A stretch of 64,000 nucleotides of DNA from Paenalcaligenes hermetiae (lineage in GTDB: Bacteria; Pseudomonadota; Gammaproteobacteria; Burkholderiales; Burkholderiaceae_B): assembly GCF_039543645.1 (NCBI RefSeq), contig NZ_BAABKD010000007.1:1-64000 (forward strand). Direction: 5' to 3'. Under the pieces are notes generated by a model. It was not told where the DNA came from, made no database searches, and saw only the letters and a program-made list of their open reading frames with translations. Position numbers and translations under genes: made by a program. Position 1 is the stretch's first letter, and every line of letters begins with the position of its first letter. Shown here in pieces: positions 51,553 to 60,735 of this stretch.

Positions 51553-52353
51553 TCAAAATGATTGTGATGAACGGTTCCAGTTTGGTGTGCGTTTTTCAAT
51601 AAAAGCATCAATGCCTTCTGCGGCATCCTCTTCCATCATATTTTTTGCCATGACCTCGGCTGCATAGGCATATGCAGAGGCCAAATCCATTTGTTGTTGC
51701 TTGTAAAACATGGACTTGCCGTAGCGAATCGCGGCCGGGCTTTTAGTGAGTATAGTCGCTACTTTTTGTGCAACAGCTTCGTTTAAAGCTTCAGGGGCAA
51801 CGGCTTCGTTAATTAATCCCCATTGAGCTGCGGTTTGCGCATCAATGAAGCGTCCAGTAACAAGCATATCAAAAGCATGTTTAGTAGGGATGTTTCTGGA
51901 TAAAGCAACAGCGGGACTTGAGCAAAACAAACCTACATTGATACCTGAAACGGCAAACTGAGCCTCTGTAGAGGCAATAGCCAGATCACAGCTGGCAACG
52001 AGCTGGCAGCCTGCAGCGGTTGCGATACCATGAACGCGGGCGATGACCGGTACAGGAAGCTGTTGAATGCTTTGCATGACCCCGGCGCATTGCTGAAAAA
52101 GCTGTTGGTAATAATCTAACCGAGGTTTGCCGCGCATCTGTTTTAAATCGTGTCCAGCACTAAAAGCTTTGCCTGCTGCTGCGAGTACCACGCAGCGTAC
52201 GCTGGTGTCTTCTGCGATTTGGTCTAAGTGCTGTTGGAGCGAGTCGAGTAACTCTTCAGAAAGTGCGTTATAGCGCTCAGGACGATTGAGCTCTAGAGTG
52301 GTGATGCCATTGTGATCGGCGCGAAGCACTAGTTCAGAGGAGGGGGATTGCAT
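51553..52353 (-). CDS. Enoyl-CoA hydratase/isomerase-family protein without the usual glutamates
   Basis: Crotonase fold, 266 residues. The oxyanion-hole region FSAGHDLK is at 64-71, and GIATAAGCQL and VSGINVGLF correspond to the blocks that normally carry the two catalytic Glu residues; here they read Gln and a Gly-Ile-Asn stretch. This is the ECHDC3-like pattern, so it may not be a true hydratase. It is the first gene of a run with the acyl-CoA synthetase and ggt, which suggests acyl-CoA metabolism. Confidence 0.87.
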   Translation of the reverse strand: MQSPSSELVLRADHNGITTLELNRPERYNALSEELLDSLQQHLDQIAEDTSVRCVVLAAAGKAFSAGHDLKQMRGKPRLDYYQQLFQQCAGVMQSIQQLPVPVIARVHGIATAAGCQLVASCDLAIASTEAQFAVSGINVGLFCSSPAVALSRNIPTKHAFDMLVTGRFIDAQTAAQWGLINEAVAPEALNEAVAQKVATILTKSPAAIRYGKSMFYKQQQMDLASAYAYAAEVMAKNMMEEDAAEGIDAFIEKRTPNWNRSSQSF

Positions 52354-52445
52354 TTGTCTACTCCACAGTTAATAGTCTTTATTTACTAATCTTACCTGTG
52401 GAATATGAGTTTGCAACTAGGAAAGTGGAGTAGATGATAAATATA

Positions 52446-52478
52446 AAAAAAGCCCTTGATTACAATCAAGGGCTTTTT
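52446..52478 (-). terminator. Intrinsic terminator downstream of tRNA-Gly
   Basis: AGCCCTTGAT pairs with ATCAAGGGCT around TACA, with A- and T-runs on both sides. It lies just past the tRNA-Gly 3' end and can also serve the opposite strand. Confidence 0.85.
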
Positions 52479-52484
52479 AAATTC

Positions 52485-52560
<76 letters not shown>

Positions 52561-52845
52561 ATTTTATTGGGCTGATTCCCAATGATTTGAAATTTTATCC
52601 TAGATTTTTTATGTTGTCAACCGTTTTGTTTTTCGGTTCAATCTAGGTGAAAATCAAATTAAAAAATAATTGTAATCAAGTCTGGTGTGTTTGTCAAGCT
52701 AATCCGTCTTGATTACGTGGCAACAAACAACTAGGCTCGCTGCAAAAACATAACTATATAGGAAAAATATAGGTCTTGTCAAATATTTTTGAAAAAAAAT
52801 AAAAAATGCGCCATGATGAGCGCTATTGTGTGTGTTTTTATATGG

Positions 52846-53871
52846 ATGTTACCGGTGCAAATAACCTCAAATATGTGCTTGCAAGCCTTAAATACTTTGG
52901 CTTTACCCGCTGTGGCGAAACAGTTTTTATGTTTTGAGAATGAAGCACAGCTACCTGAGTTGCAAGAGAAAATACAAACCTCGTCAAAAAGATGGGTATT
53001 AGGTGGTGGAAGCAATATGGTGATGGCTGATACTGTTGATGCCTTATTGATCCATATGCAAAACAAAGGGATTCGTTTAATAGCGCAGCAGGGGGATGAG
53101 GTATGGGTGGAGGCACAGGCAGGTGAGGTCTGGCATGATTTTGTTCATTATTGTTTGGACCAGGGCTGGTATGGCCTAGAGAACTTGGCTTTGATTCCTG
53201 GTACGGTTGGTGCGGCGCCAGTACAAAATATTGGTGCGTATGGAATAGAACTGCAGCAGGTTGTGCATGCGGTGAAAGTATGGGATTTTTTGACGGCACA
53301 ATATTTGTGGTTAGATACAGCGGACTGCCAGTTCGCCTATAGGGATAGCTTTTTTAAACGAGCTCCCCAGGGGCGCTATATGATTGTTGCGGTGCAGTTT
53401 AAATTAGTGACGGCGGGGGCGTGGACACCGATATTGCGTTATCCGGATTTGCAGCATCACCCGCTTTTACAGAAAACACCTATAACAGCGCAAGCGGTTT
53501 TTCAGGCGGTAATGGCGATTCGTCAACAAAAACTCCCTGATCCCGCTGTGCTGGCGAATGCAGGGAGCTTTTTTAAAAACCCTATTGTAACTACGGCGCA
53601 TTATGAGCAGCTGTTAGCACAGTATCCAGACTTGGTTGCATACCCTTACCAAGGCCAGTATAAGCTAGCAGCAGGTTGGTTGATTGATCATGCTGGCTGG
53701 AAGGGTAAACGCCTAGGCCCTGTTGGGATGCACAAAAACCAAGCATTGGTTTTAGTGAATTATGGTGGAGCAAGAGCAGCCGATGTGGCGGCTTTGGTGC
53801 AGCAAGTTCAGCAGCAGGTGTTTGAGCTTTTTCAAGTGCAGCTAGAGCAAGAGCCTATTGCTGTGCAATAA
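52846..53871 (+). CDS. murB: UDP-N-acetylenolpyruvoylglucosamine reductase
   Basis: This FAD enzyme reduces the enolpyruvyl group to give UDP-MurNAc in peptidoglycan synthesis. LGGGSNMVMAD binds FAD diphosphate, LIPGTVGAAPVQNIGAYG is the family signature, NAGSFFKNP holds the proton-donor Ser, and the terminal EPIAVQ holds the Glu. ATG 52846 is chosen because MLPVQITSN...LNTLALPA matches the usual MurB opening; no SD is clear, and a longer frame to 52789 would add 19 hydrophobic residues. It is convergent with dapB. Confidence 0.95.
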   Translation: MLPVQITSNMCLQALNTLALPAVAKQFLCFENEAQLPELQEKIQTSSKRWVLGGGSNMVMADTVDALLIHMQNKGIRLIAQQGDEVWVEAQAGEVWHDFVHYCLDQGWYGLENLALIPGTVGAAPVQNIGAYGIELQQVVHAVKVWDFLTAQYLWLDTADCQFAYRDSFFKRAPQGRYMIVAVQFKLVTAGAWTPILRYPDLQHHPLLQKTPITAQAVFQAVMAIRQQKLPDPAVLANAGSFFKNPIVTTAHYEQLLAQYPDLVAYPYQGQYKLAAGWLIDHAGWKGKRLGPVGMHKNQALVLVNYGGARAADVAALVQQVQQQVFELFQVQLEQEPIAVQ

Positions 53872-53928
53872 GGCTGGTCCATGATAATCCATAGCCCCCA
53901 AACTGGGCAGGGGGCATAGAAAATGGCT

Positions 53929-54720
53929 TTAGCTACCTAACACGTCCTGCATAGTATAGAGGCCATGACTTTTGCCTTTTAGGAAGCGCGCAGCGCGCAA
54001 GCTGCCTTGTGCATAGGTAGTGCGGTTACTGGAGCGATGCGTGATTTCAATACGCTCCCCTTCGCCACAAAAGTACACAGTATGATCACCAATAATATCG
54101 CCACCGCGCACCACGGAAAAGCCAATGCGGCCATCTTCTCGGGCTCCAGTGTGGCCGTAGCGTGTCCAGTCAGCCACATCGTTTAGGTTGACCCCCCACG
54201 TTTTTGCAATGGCCTCGCCCATAGCTAGCGCCGTGCCTGAAGGAGCGTCGACTTTATTGCGGTGATGGGCTTCGAATACCTCTGCATCAAAGCCTTCTTG
54301 CATTAGCTTAGCGGCAAGCTCAATGAGGCGCAGGGTAACGTTAACACCCACACTCATATTGGGAGCAAAAACAATAGCGATTTGCTCAGCGGCTTGTTGA
54401 ATGCGTGCTTTTTGTTCCTCGTTAAAACCCGTAGTGCCGATGATGAGCTGGCAATTATGAGCTAGGCATGCAGTGACATGATTCATTGTCCCTTCTGGGC
54501 GGGTAAAGTCGATCAAGCAATCCGCCTGCTGTAGTTGGCTCAAGTCATCGCTAATCAACACGCCAGTTTCTTTGCCTAGAAATGCACCCGCATCTTTGCC
54601 GATCGCATCTGAGCCAGTGTGGTCTAGAGCAACCGCAAGCTGCATATCATGACTGGATAAAACGGCTTCAATCAACATACGACCCATGCGGCCGTTAGCG
54701 CCTGCAATAGCAATACGCAT
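53929..54720 (-). CDS. dapB: 4-hydroxy-tetrahydrodipicolinate reductase
   Basis: DapB makes tetrahydrodipicolinate for lysine and diaminopimelate. The NAD(P)-binding GANGRMG is at 7-13, and the catalytic and substrate-binding HHRNKVDAPSGTAL lies in the middle. The length (263) is normal. It is 51 nt downstream of bamE on the same strand, an arrangement common in Burkholderiales. Confidence 0.97.
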   Translation of the reverse strand: MRIAIAGANGRMGRMLIEAVLSSHDMQLAVALDHTGSDAIGKDAGAFLGKETGVLISDDLSQLQQADCLIDFTRPEGTMNHVTACLAHNCQLIIGTTGFNEEQKARIQQAAEQIAIVFAPNMSVGVNVTLRLIELAAKLMQEGFDAEVFEAHHRNKVDAPSGTALAMGEAIAKTWGVNLNDVADWTRYGHTGAREDGRIGFSVVRGGDIIGDHTVYFCGEGERIEITHRSSNRTTYAQGSLRAARFLKGKSHGLYTMQDVLGS

Positions 54721-54771
54721 AAAAATTCCTTTGTTAAGTAAATCAGTCCAAGAGAGCGAAACGCCGATGTA

Positions 54772-55251
54772 CTAGCGCAAGGGCTCGACTTCCATGACGG
54801 CACTTTCTGGGTGAGATTCCAGAGGACGAGTGACGGGCTCATCGTTGGGGGTGTTTTTAATAGCAGAAGCCCCTGAGTCCGACTGTTCAAAGGGTTGTCG
54901 GTTGGGTTGCTGATCCCCTTCCCAGCGAACGAGTACATCGTCTTCGAACCAAACAGTAAATAACCGTAACTCTTCTTTGCCGTAACCTGGTTTATGATAG
55001 TACGGGTATTCCCAGCGATCGCTGTGGAAAATGTCCTGCAGGGTTGGGCTACCAAGTAAAAAGCGAACCTGCTCGCGGGTCATGCCGACCTCTAGGCGTT
55101 CAATTTGGGCGGTAGTTAACCAGTTTCCCTGTTGTACAGGAGCCTTGTAGGGGAAGCCCCATTTGCTACCGCTGCAGGCGCTAAGAGTCAAAGCCGTCAT
55201 ACCTGCGATTAGGCCTATGCGCAAGAGAGTGGAGTATTTTTTTGCGTTCAT
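54772..55251 (-). CDS. bamE: Outer membrane assembly lipoprotein BamE
   Basis: BamE is a small lipoprotein of the Bam complex. A signal peptide ends in the lipobox LSAC (Cys26). The SmpA/OmlA domain follows with IERLEVGMTREQVRFLLG and DRWEYPYY. At 159 residues it has an extra Pro/Glu-rich C-terminal tail of about 40 residues that is probably disordered. It diverges from fur, as in many betaproteobacteria. Confidence 0.94.
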   Translation of the reverse strand: MNAKKYSTLLRIGLIAGMTALTLSACSGSKWGFPYKAPVQQGNWLTTAQIERLEVGMTREQVRFLLGSPTLQDIFHSDRWEYPYYHKPGYGKEELRLFTVWFEDDVLVRWEGDQQPNRQPFEQSDSGASAIKNTPNDEPVTRPLESHPESAVMEVEPLR

Positions 55252-55391
55252 TGCGTTACTTTGCCCCTGTTAGGATAAAATCGTTATCATATAAGGGTTT
55301 ATAGAAATGCGCATCGTGTGCATTGTGAAATCACCTCGAAATCCGTCTGCATTATGCAGTGCGGGCAACGAGCCTTACCCCCAATCAGATA

Positions 55392-55397
55392 TATAAT
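55392..55397 (+). promoter_or_regulatory. Consensus -10 box just upstream of fur
   Basis: TATAAT lies only 7 nt before the fur ATG at 55405, so transcription from it would begin at or next to the ATG. No clear -35 box is seen and no SD is present between box and start. Confidence 0.4.
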
Positions 55398-55404
55398 TCT
55401 AGCC

Positions 55405-55860
55405 ATGAAAGACCAAAATGAACTGAAAAACATGGGGCTTAAGGCGACATTTCCGCGCCTAAAGATTCTAGATGTATTTCGTCGCCATGACGAAACCGAA
55501 GAAATGCGTCACCTTAGCGCCGAAGACGTCTACCGGTTATTAATTGCCGAAGATGTCGATATTGGTTTAGCTACAGTGTACCGCGTGCTGACTCAATTTG
55601 AACAAGCAGGCATTTTAATGCGAAGTCAATTTGATGGTGGTAAAGCGGTATTTGAGCTAAACGATGGCGATCATCATGACCATTTCATTTGTACTAATTG
55701 CGCCAAAGTTGTGGAGTTTTCCGACCCCGAAATCGAAAAGCGACAATACGATATCGCTGATAATTTAGGGTTTGAGCTCGAGAGCCATACATTGGTGCTT
55801 TATGGCATATGTAATGATTGTGTAGAAAGCGCTAAGCCTACACGCTCAAGATCTCGTTAA
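55405..55860 (+). CDS. fur: Ferric uptake regulator Fur
   Basis: Fur is an iron-responsive repressor. The N-terminal winged helix contains LKATFPRLKIL and LATVYRVLTQF; the metal-binding block is GDHHDHFICTNCAKV and a second Cys pair lies in YGICNDC. The length (151) is normal. ATG 55405 is chosen because MKDQNELKNMGLKAT is the usual betaproteobacterial opening; an in-frame GTG at 55318 would add 29 unrelated residues. A shared terminator follows, convergent with recN. Confidence 0.97.
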   Translation: MKDQNELKNMGLKATFPRLKILDVFRRHDETEEMRHLSAEDVYRLLIAEDVDIGLATVYRVLTQFEQAGILMRSQFDGGKAVFELNDGDHHDHFICTNCAKVVEFSDPEIEKRQYDIADNLGFELESHTLVLYGICNDCVESAKPTRSRSR

Positions 55861-55865
55861 ACACC

Positions 55866-55894
55866 AAAAAGGGGCTCATATAGCCCCTTTTTTT
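55866..55894. terminator. Bidirectional terminator between fur and recN
   Basis: AAAAAGGGGCT pairs with AGCCCCTTTTT around CATAT, with a T-run in plus and an A-run giving T in minus. It abuts the recN stop at 55893. Confidence 0.9.
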
Positions 55895-57545
55895 ATGAAG
55901 TACGTAGCCCTAACATTTCTTGGGCGTGCTGCCTTGTGGTGGCGGTGATTTCTATGCCGCCTAACATTCTTGAGATCTCCTCCACGCGCTCCTTGGTATG
56001 AAGCTGTTGTATTTTAGAAACGGTTTGTTGGCCGTCTGAGTGCTTGCTGACTAAAAAATGATGTTCACCACAAGCGGCAACTTGGGGTAAATGGGTTACA
56101 CAGAGCACTTGATGGCGTTGGCCAAGCTCATTTAATAACCGTCCTACCACTTCGGCAATAGCCCCACCAATCCCACTATCGACTTCATCAAAAATTAAAG
56201 TTGGCACGCGGGCTGCTTGACTGGCGATGACCGATAAGGCCAAAGAAATTCGAGCTAGTTCTCCACCCGAAGCGACCTTGCTTAACGGAGCAGGCTTGAC
56301 TCCAGCATGGCCGGCAACCAAAAACTCTACTTTTTCATTGCCATGGCTACTTGGCTCATGAGGGGTGAGTAATACCTGAAACTGACCGCCTTCCATCGAG
56401 AGCTGCTGCATAGCTGCCGTAACCTGCTGACTTAATTGAGAGCTAATTTGCTGGCGAGCGTGACTCAGTTGTGCCGCTGCCGCATCATAGTGTTGCTTGG
56501 CTTGGAGCATCGTTTGCTCAAGTGCGGCAAGGTCGGCGGATTGCTGTAATTGCTGGCGGCGCTTTTCAAGCTCTGATAAGCGTTCGGGGAGTGCTTCGGG
56601 TTCGCATTTGTGTTTGCGTGCTAAATCAAACGCCATGGACATACGCTGTTCTAATTGTGCAAGACGCTCTGGGTCGAGCTCTACACTATTTAAATAGCTG
56701 TTCAAGTCAGAAAGGCTTTCTGCACAGGCTATTTGCGCAGACTCCAGCGTTTGATAGATCGGCTCAAGCTGTGGGTCGTGTTTGAGCAAGCTTTGTAGAT
56801 GCTGTAGAGCGATATGAAGAGCGGATAGCGCGCCCGCCTCATCGTTGTCCAGACAGTGTACGCAATGGGCAGCCCCATCCAGTAAAGACTGCGCGTGGGC
56901 TAAACGCTCATGTTCGGCTGTTAACTGCTCCCAGTCGCCCTCGACTAAGCCGAGCTCGTCGAGCTGTTGAATTTGCCACTCAAGGAGCTCAAGCTCTTGT
57001 TCATGGGCTTGGCTATCTTGTTGTGCGCTATCAAAAGCCTGTTTTGCTTTTTGCCATGCCTGCCATCGTTGTGCGACGTCCTGACTAAGGGTTAGGTGTT
57101 GCCCTTGGCTATCTAAAATCAACGCATGGGCATGGGGCTGTAGCAGGCTTTGATGAGCATGCTGGCCATGGATATCAACCAAAAGCGCCCCGAGCTCGCG
57201 TAGCTGGCCTACTGTAGAGGGGATACCATTAATATAGGCCCGACTACGGCCTTGGTTATCAATGAGGCGGCGCAAAATCAGGCTTTCATCGGTAGGCAAG
57301 TCGTGCTCAGCTAGCCAGCTTAAGGCAGAAGCTGGCGGGGCAAAGGTGGCGATGATTTCGGCCTTTTCTTTGCCTTGGCGCACCACGCTTGCGTCCCCCC
57401 GCCCACCAAGAGCAAGAGAGAGTGCATCAATTAAGATTGACTTACCAGCGCCCGTTTCACCTGAGAACACGGTAAAACCTGAGGCAAACTCGATGTGATT
57501 GTGTTCAACGATCACAAAATCGCGTAAATGTAGGGAACATAGCAT
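55893..57545 (-). CDS. recN: DNA repair protein RecN
   Basis: RecN is an SMC-like ATPase for double-strand break repair. Walker A GETGAGKS is at 29-36, a long coiled-coil region (about 155-365, rich in Gln, Glu and Leu) forms the arm, and the signature SGGELARISLAL and Walker B LIFDEVDSGIGG come near the end. The length (550) is normal. No LexA box was found by eye. It starts 6 nt after the nadK stop. Confidence 0.97.
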   Translation of the reverse strand: MLCSLHLRDFVIVEHNHIEFASGFTVFSGETGAGKSILIDALSLALGGRGDASVVRQGKEKAEIIATFAPPASALSWLAEHDLPTDESLILRRLIDNQGRSRAYINGIPSTVGQLRELGALLVDIHGQHAHQSLLQPHAHALILDSQGQHLTLSQDVAQRWQAWQKAKQAFDSAQQDSQAHEQELELLEWQIQQLDELGLVEGDWEQLTAEHERLAHAQSLLDGAAHCVHCLDNDEAGALSALHIALQHLQSLLKHDPQLEPIYQTLESAQIACAESLSDLNSYLNSVELDPERLAQLEQRMSMAFDLARKHKCEPEALPERLSELEKRRQQLQQSADLAALEQTMLQAKQHYDAAAAQLSHARQQISSQLSQQVTAAMQQLSMEGGQFQVLLTPHEPSSHGNEKVEFLVAGHAGVKPAPLSKVASGGELARISLALSVIASQAARVPTLIFDEVDSGIGGAIAEVVGRLLNELGQRHQVLCVTHLPQVAACGEHHFLVSKHSDGQQTVSKIQQLHTKERVEEISRMLGGIEITATTRQHAQEMLGLRTS

Positions 57546-57551
57546 ATGAAT

Positions 57552-58445
57552 TTACTCGTTCTCGTCGGCGGGGATTCGATTCCAGTCTAATTTTTGCCTT
57601 AAGGTGGAAAAAAAGCTATAGCCTTCTGGATGAATAAAGCGCACTGTGTTTTGAGCACGTCGAATATCGACGCGATCTCCTGCTTGGCAGTCGGACCAGG
57701 CTTGCATATCAAAATGTACGCTTGCTCCAGACTCTACCCGCCCTAAGGTTGTGATGGTCAGGCTTAACGTACTGGTATCGGGCACGACGACAGGGCGGTT
57801 AGACAGTGTTTGTGGGGCAACTGGCACTAAAAGTAAAGCGTTCAAACAGGGATGTAAAATGGGACCGTTGGCTGCTAAAGCATAGGCTGTAGAGCCTGTT
57901 GGGGTAGATATAATCACCCCGTCTGCTCGTTGGCGATGCATAAAAATATCGTCTAGCTCTACGCGGAGCTCAATCATACCGCCACGCCCTGCACGATTGA
58001 TCACAATATCATTGAGGGCAATACCAGAGTACAACACTTCGCCATCGCGTACGATACGTCCTTCAAGTAGACTGCGGTCCTCGGCTTGATAGTGTCCTGC
58101 AATGACGCTACTTACTGCTTCATGCGCATTATTGATAGGAATATCTGTAATAAAGCCCAAGCGACCATGGTTGATACCAATTAAAGGTACATCGTAATTA
58201 GCTAGATTCCTAGCAGCGCCGATCATCGTACCGTCGCCACCCATAATAACGGCAAGATCCGCTTGCGCGCCAATTTCGGCATATGTGCGTGTGGGGAGCT
58301 CGGTAACCCCGATATAACGAGCGGTGTCGGCTTCGACCATGACGTGACAGCCGGCTTGTTGTAGGGTGTTTGCCAAAGCGCGTAAGGGCGCATCTAAGCC
58401 ACTGTCTTGGTAGCGGCCGATAATTGCCACTGACTTAAAATGCAT
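57552..58445 (-). CDS. nadK: NAD kinase
   Basis: NadK makes NADP from NAD and ATP. The active-site GGDGT is near 70-74, and TPTGSTAYALAANGP is the second family block. The length (297) is normal. It is 6 nt upstream of recN and diverges from hrcA, which matches the Bordetella-type arrangement. Confidence 0.97.
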   Translation of the reverse strand: MHFKSVAIIGRYQDSGLDAPLRALANTLQQAGCHVMVEADTARYIGVTELPTRTYAEIGAQADLAVIMGGDGTMIGAARNLANYDVPLIGINHGRLGFITDIPINNAHEAVSSVIAGHYQAEDRSLLEGRIVRDGEVLYSGIALNDIVINRAGRGGMIELRVELDDIFMHRQRADGVIISTPTGSTAYALAANGPILHPCLNALLLVPVAPQTLSNRPVVVPDTSTLSLTITTLGRVESGASVHFDMQAWSDCQAGDRVDIRRAQNTVRFIHPEGYSFFSTLRQKLDWNRIPADENE

Positions 58446-58559
58446 GAGGTAAGACCTTATGATTTGTTAGTAATAATTAGATTAGAATTATAGAGGTGCT
58501 AGCCCATTTATGTTGGGTAGGTAATCGTAACGAATCGCATAATTTGCTTATTTACTGCT

Positions 58560-59567
58560 ATGGATGATAGAGCAAGCGCATTATTAAATGTATTGATTGA
58601 GCGTTATATTGCCGATGGTCAGCCAGTAGGGTCTAGAACATTATCCAAAATGTTTGATTTGTCTCCGGCGACGATCCGCAATGTGATGGCGGATCTGGAA
58701 GACTTGGGGCTTATACAAAGTCCACATACGTCGGCGGGGCGTGTGCCTACACCGCAAGGCTATCGTATTTTTGTAGATCAGCTCCTGGCGGTACCACGCA
58801 ATGATTTTTCCTTTTCGGAAAAACTGGCGTTACAGATCCCTCGTTATGAGCCTGCGCGTGCGGTTAGCTCAGCAGCAGAACTGTTATCGAACCTGTCACA
58901 GTTTGCCGGGGTGGTGCTAGCGCCTAAGCGTGCTAATACGTTCAAACAAATTGATTTTATTCGATTATCAGAAAAGCGGGTGCTCTTAATTATTGTGACT
59001 CCAAGTGGCGATGTGCAAAACCGTATTCTTTTTGTGTCCAGAGACTACAAAGAACACGAGCTCATTGAGGCCAGCAATTTCTTTAATCAGCATTTTTCTG
59101 GGATGTCATTTACCCAAGTACGGGAAGCTTTATCCGGAGAGTTATCTTCTTTGCGTGAAGATATTACGCGTTTAATGCAGGTGGCAGTAGAAACCGGTGA
59201 TAGTGAGCCCGATTATGCCGAGGCGGTGGTAATTTCAGGCGAAAGCAAGCTGCTTAATGTCAGCGAGATGGTGGCAGACATGGATAAATTACGCCATCTA
59301 TTTGATTTGTTTGAAAAGAAAACAGAATGGCTACATTTATTAGATGTGTCTCGCAAAGCACAAGGGGTGCAGATTTATATTGGGGGAGACTCGCATTTGG
59401 TGCCTTTAGAAGAAATCTCTGTGGTCACAGCCCCTTACGAGGTCGATGGTCAAGTATTAGGAACCTTAGGGGTAATTGGCCCATCGCGTATGGCTTACGA
59501 TAAAGTTATCCCTATAGTAGATATTACGGCTCGAATGTTATCTAATGCCTTGAGTCATCACGTCTAA
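58560..59567 (+). CDS. hrcA: Heat-inducible transcription repressor HrcA
   Basis: HrcA represses chaperone operons through CIRCE elements. An N-terminal winged helix (DGQPVGSRTLSKMFDLSPATIRNVMADLE in its first 50 or so residues, quoted here only in part: SPATIRNVM) and a C-terminal dimerisation and GAF-like domain are present. The length (335) fits. No CIRCE inverted repeat was found by eye before hrcA, grpE or dnaK, so its targets, such as groESL, may lie outside the window. It is 11 nt before hemH. Confidence 0.95.
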   Translation: MDDRASALLNVLIERYIADGQPVGSRTLSKMFDLSPATIRNVMADLEDLGLIQSPHTSAGRVPTPQGYRIFVDQLLAVPRNDFSFSEKLALQIPRYEPARAVSSAAELLSNLSQFAGVVLAPKRANTFKQIDFIRLSEKRVLLIIVTPSGDVQNRILFVSRDYKEHELIEASNFFNQHFSGMSFTQVREALSGELSSLREDITRLMQVAVETGDSEPDYAEAVVISGESKLLNVSEMVADMDKLRHLFDLFEKKTEWLHLLDVSRKAQGVQIYIGGDSHLVPLEEISVVTAPYEVDGQVLGTLGVIGPSRMAYDKVIPIVDITARMLSNALSHHV

Positions 59568-59578
59568 TCATTTTTATT

Positions 59579-60649
59579 ATGTGTTCAAAAAAATACTACG
59601 CGGAAGCAGCGGAAAATAATTTGCTTGATCCTCATATTCGTACCTTAGCCGCACCTCGGGTAGGGGTGCTGCTCGTGAACCTAGGTACGCCAGCCACCGC
59701 GACAGCCGGTGATATTCGGCGCTATTTAGCTCAGTTTTTATCGGATCAGCGGGTGGTGGAGCTACCCGCCGCCTTGTGGCAGATTATTTTGCGCTGTTTT
59801 GTATTGCCTTTTAGACCGCGAAAACTGGTTCCTAAGTATGCGTCCATCTGGATGGATCAGGGGTCTCCGTTATTGGTTTATAGTCAGGCACAAGCACAGG
59901 GTTTGCAACAGCAACTACAAGCCCATGGGCATTCTATTCCGGTGCGTTTAGCCATGCGCTATGGAAAGCCTGCAATGCATGATGTGCTTAATGAGCTAAC
60001 TGCTTTGGGATGTGAGCGCATTTTAATGGTGCCGATGTATCCACAATATGCGGCCAGCACCACTGCTACAGCGGTCGATGAGCTTAACCGCTATTTGCGT
60101 AAGCGTCGTAACCAGCCCGAAACGCGCTTTATTAAAAGTTTTTGTCAGCACCCAGCCTATATACAACCACTAGTGCAAAGTATTCAACGCCATTGGCAGC
60201 AGCATGGGAAGCCGCAGCGTTTGTTACTTAGTTTTCATGGCATACCGCGTCGTTCTGTGGTGGCGGGGGATCCGTATTACCGCGAGTGCATGTTGACTAC
60301 TGCGGCGGTGCGCGAAGCCTTGATCGATGCCGATGTGCCTGTGTTTGCTAGTTTTCAGAGTCGCTTTGGTGCCGATCAGTGGCTTGAGCCTTATACTGAA
60401 CCGACATTGCGCCAATGGGCTAAAGAGGGAGTGCAGTCTGTACAGGTGGCCTGTCCGGGGTTTTTGGCCGATTGTTTGGAAACATTGGAAGAAATACAAC
60501 AAGAGTGTAGAGACGCTTTTTTAGAGGAGGGGGGGCAAAACTTTAGCTATATTGCTTGTTTAAACGATGACAAAGACTGGATTGCTGGTTTGAGCGACAT
60601 TGTGTTGCAAAATTTAGGTGGATGGGAATTACCTAAGGTCACAAATTAG
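59579..60649 (+). CDS. hemH: Ferrochelatase
   Basis: HemH inserts Fe(II) into protoporphyrin IX, the last step of heme synthesis. GVLLVNLGTPA opens the domain, LLLSFHGIP holds the active-site His, and FQSRFGADQWLEPYT is the family signature near the metal site. The length (356) is normal. It follows hrcA by 11 nt and is likely co-transcribed with it. Confidence 0.97.
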   Translation: MCSKKYYAEAAENNLLDPHIRTLAAPRVGVLLVNLGTPATATAGDIRRYLAQFLSDQRVVELPAALWQIILRCFVLPFRPRKLVPKYASIWMDQGSPLLVYSQAQAQGLQQQLQAHGHSIPVRLAMRYGKPAMHDVLNELTALGCERILMVPMYPQYAASTTATAVDELNRYLRKRRNQPETRFIKSFCQHPAYIQPLVQSIQRHWQQHGKPQRLLLSFHGIPRRSVVAGDPYYRECMLTTAAVREALIDADVPVFASFQSRFGADQWLEPYTEPTLRQWAKEGVQSVQVACPGFLADCLETLEEIQQECRDAFLEEGGQNFSYIACLNDDKDWIAGLSDIVLQNLGGWELPKVTN

Positions 60650-60735
60650 CCTAAAATAAAACCGTTTGTCCGCAGCTTGGTTGTGCTTTTTTTAGAAAGC
60701 TTTACTAAAAGCGGTCTTTTATTCAGGAAGATCTG

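Noticed and set aside
53894..53915. GCCCCC/GGGGGC repeat between murB and dapB as terminator
   Set aside because: Only six pairs with a 10-base loop and no T-tract on either strand; too weak to call.
55274..55288. GATAA-N5-TTATC inverted repeat between bamE and fur, possible Fur box
   Set aside because: The gap of five does not fit either the 19-bp Fur box (gap of nine) or the 7-1-7 form (gap of three) well enough, so autoregulation was not called.
55318..55404. N-terminal extension of fur by 29 codons from a GTG
   Set aside because: The residues do not match any Fur N-terminus and a -10 box lies inside the extension.
58446..58559. CIRCE element upstream of hrcA
   Set aside because: No TTAGCACTC-N9-GAGTGCTAA-like repeat; GGTGCTAG at about 58496 is at best a poor half-site.
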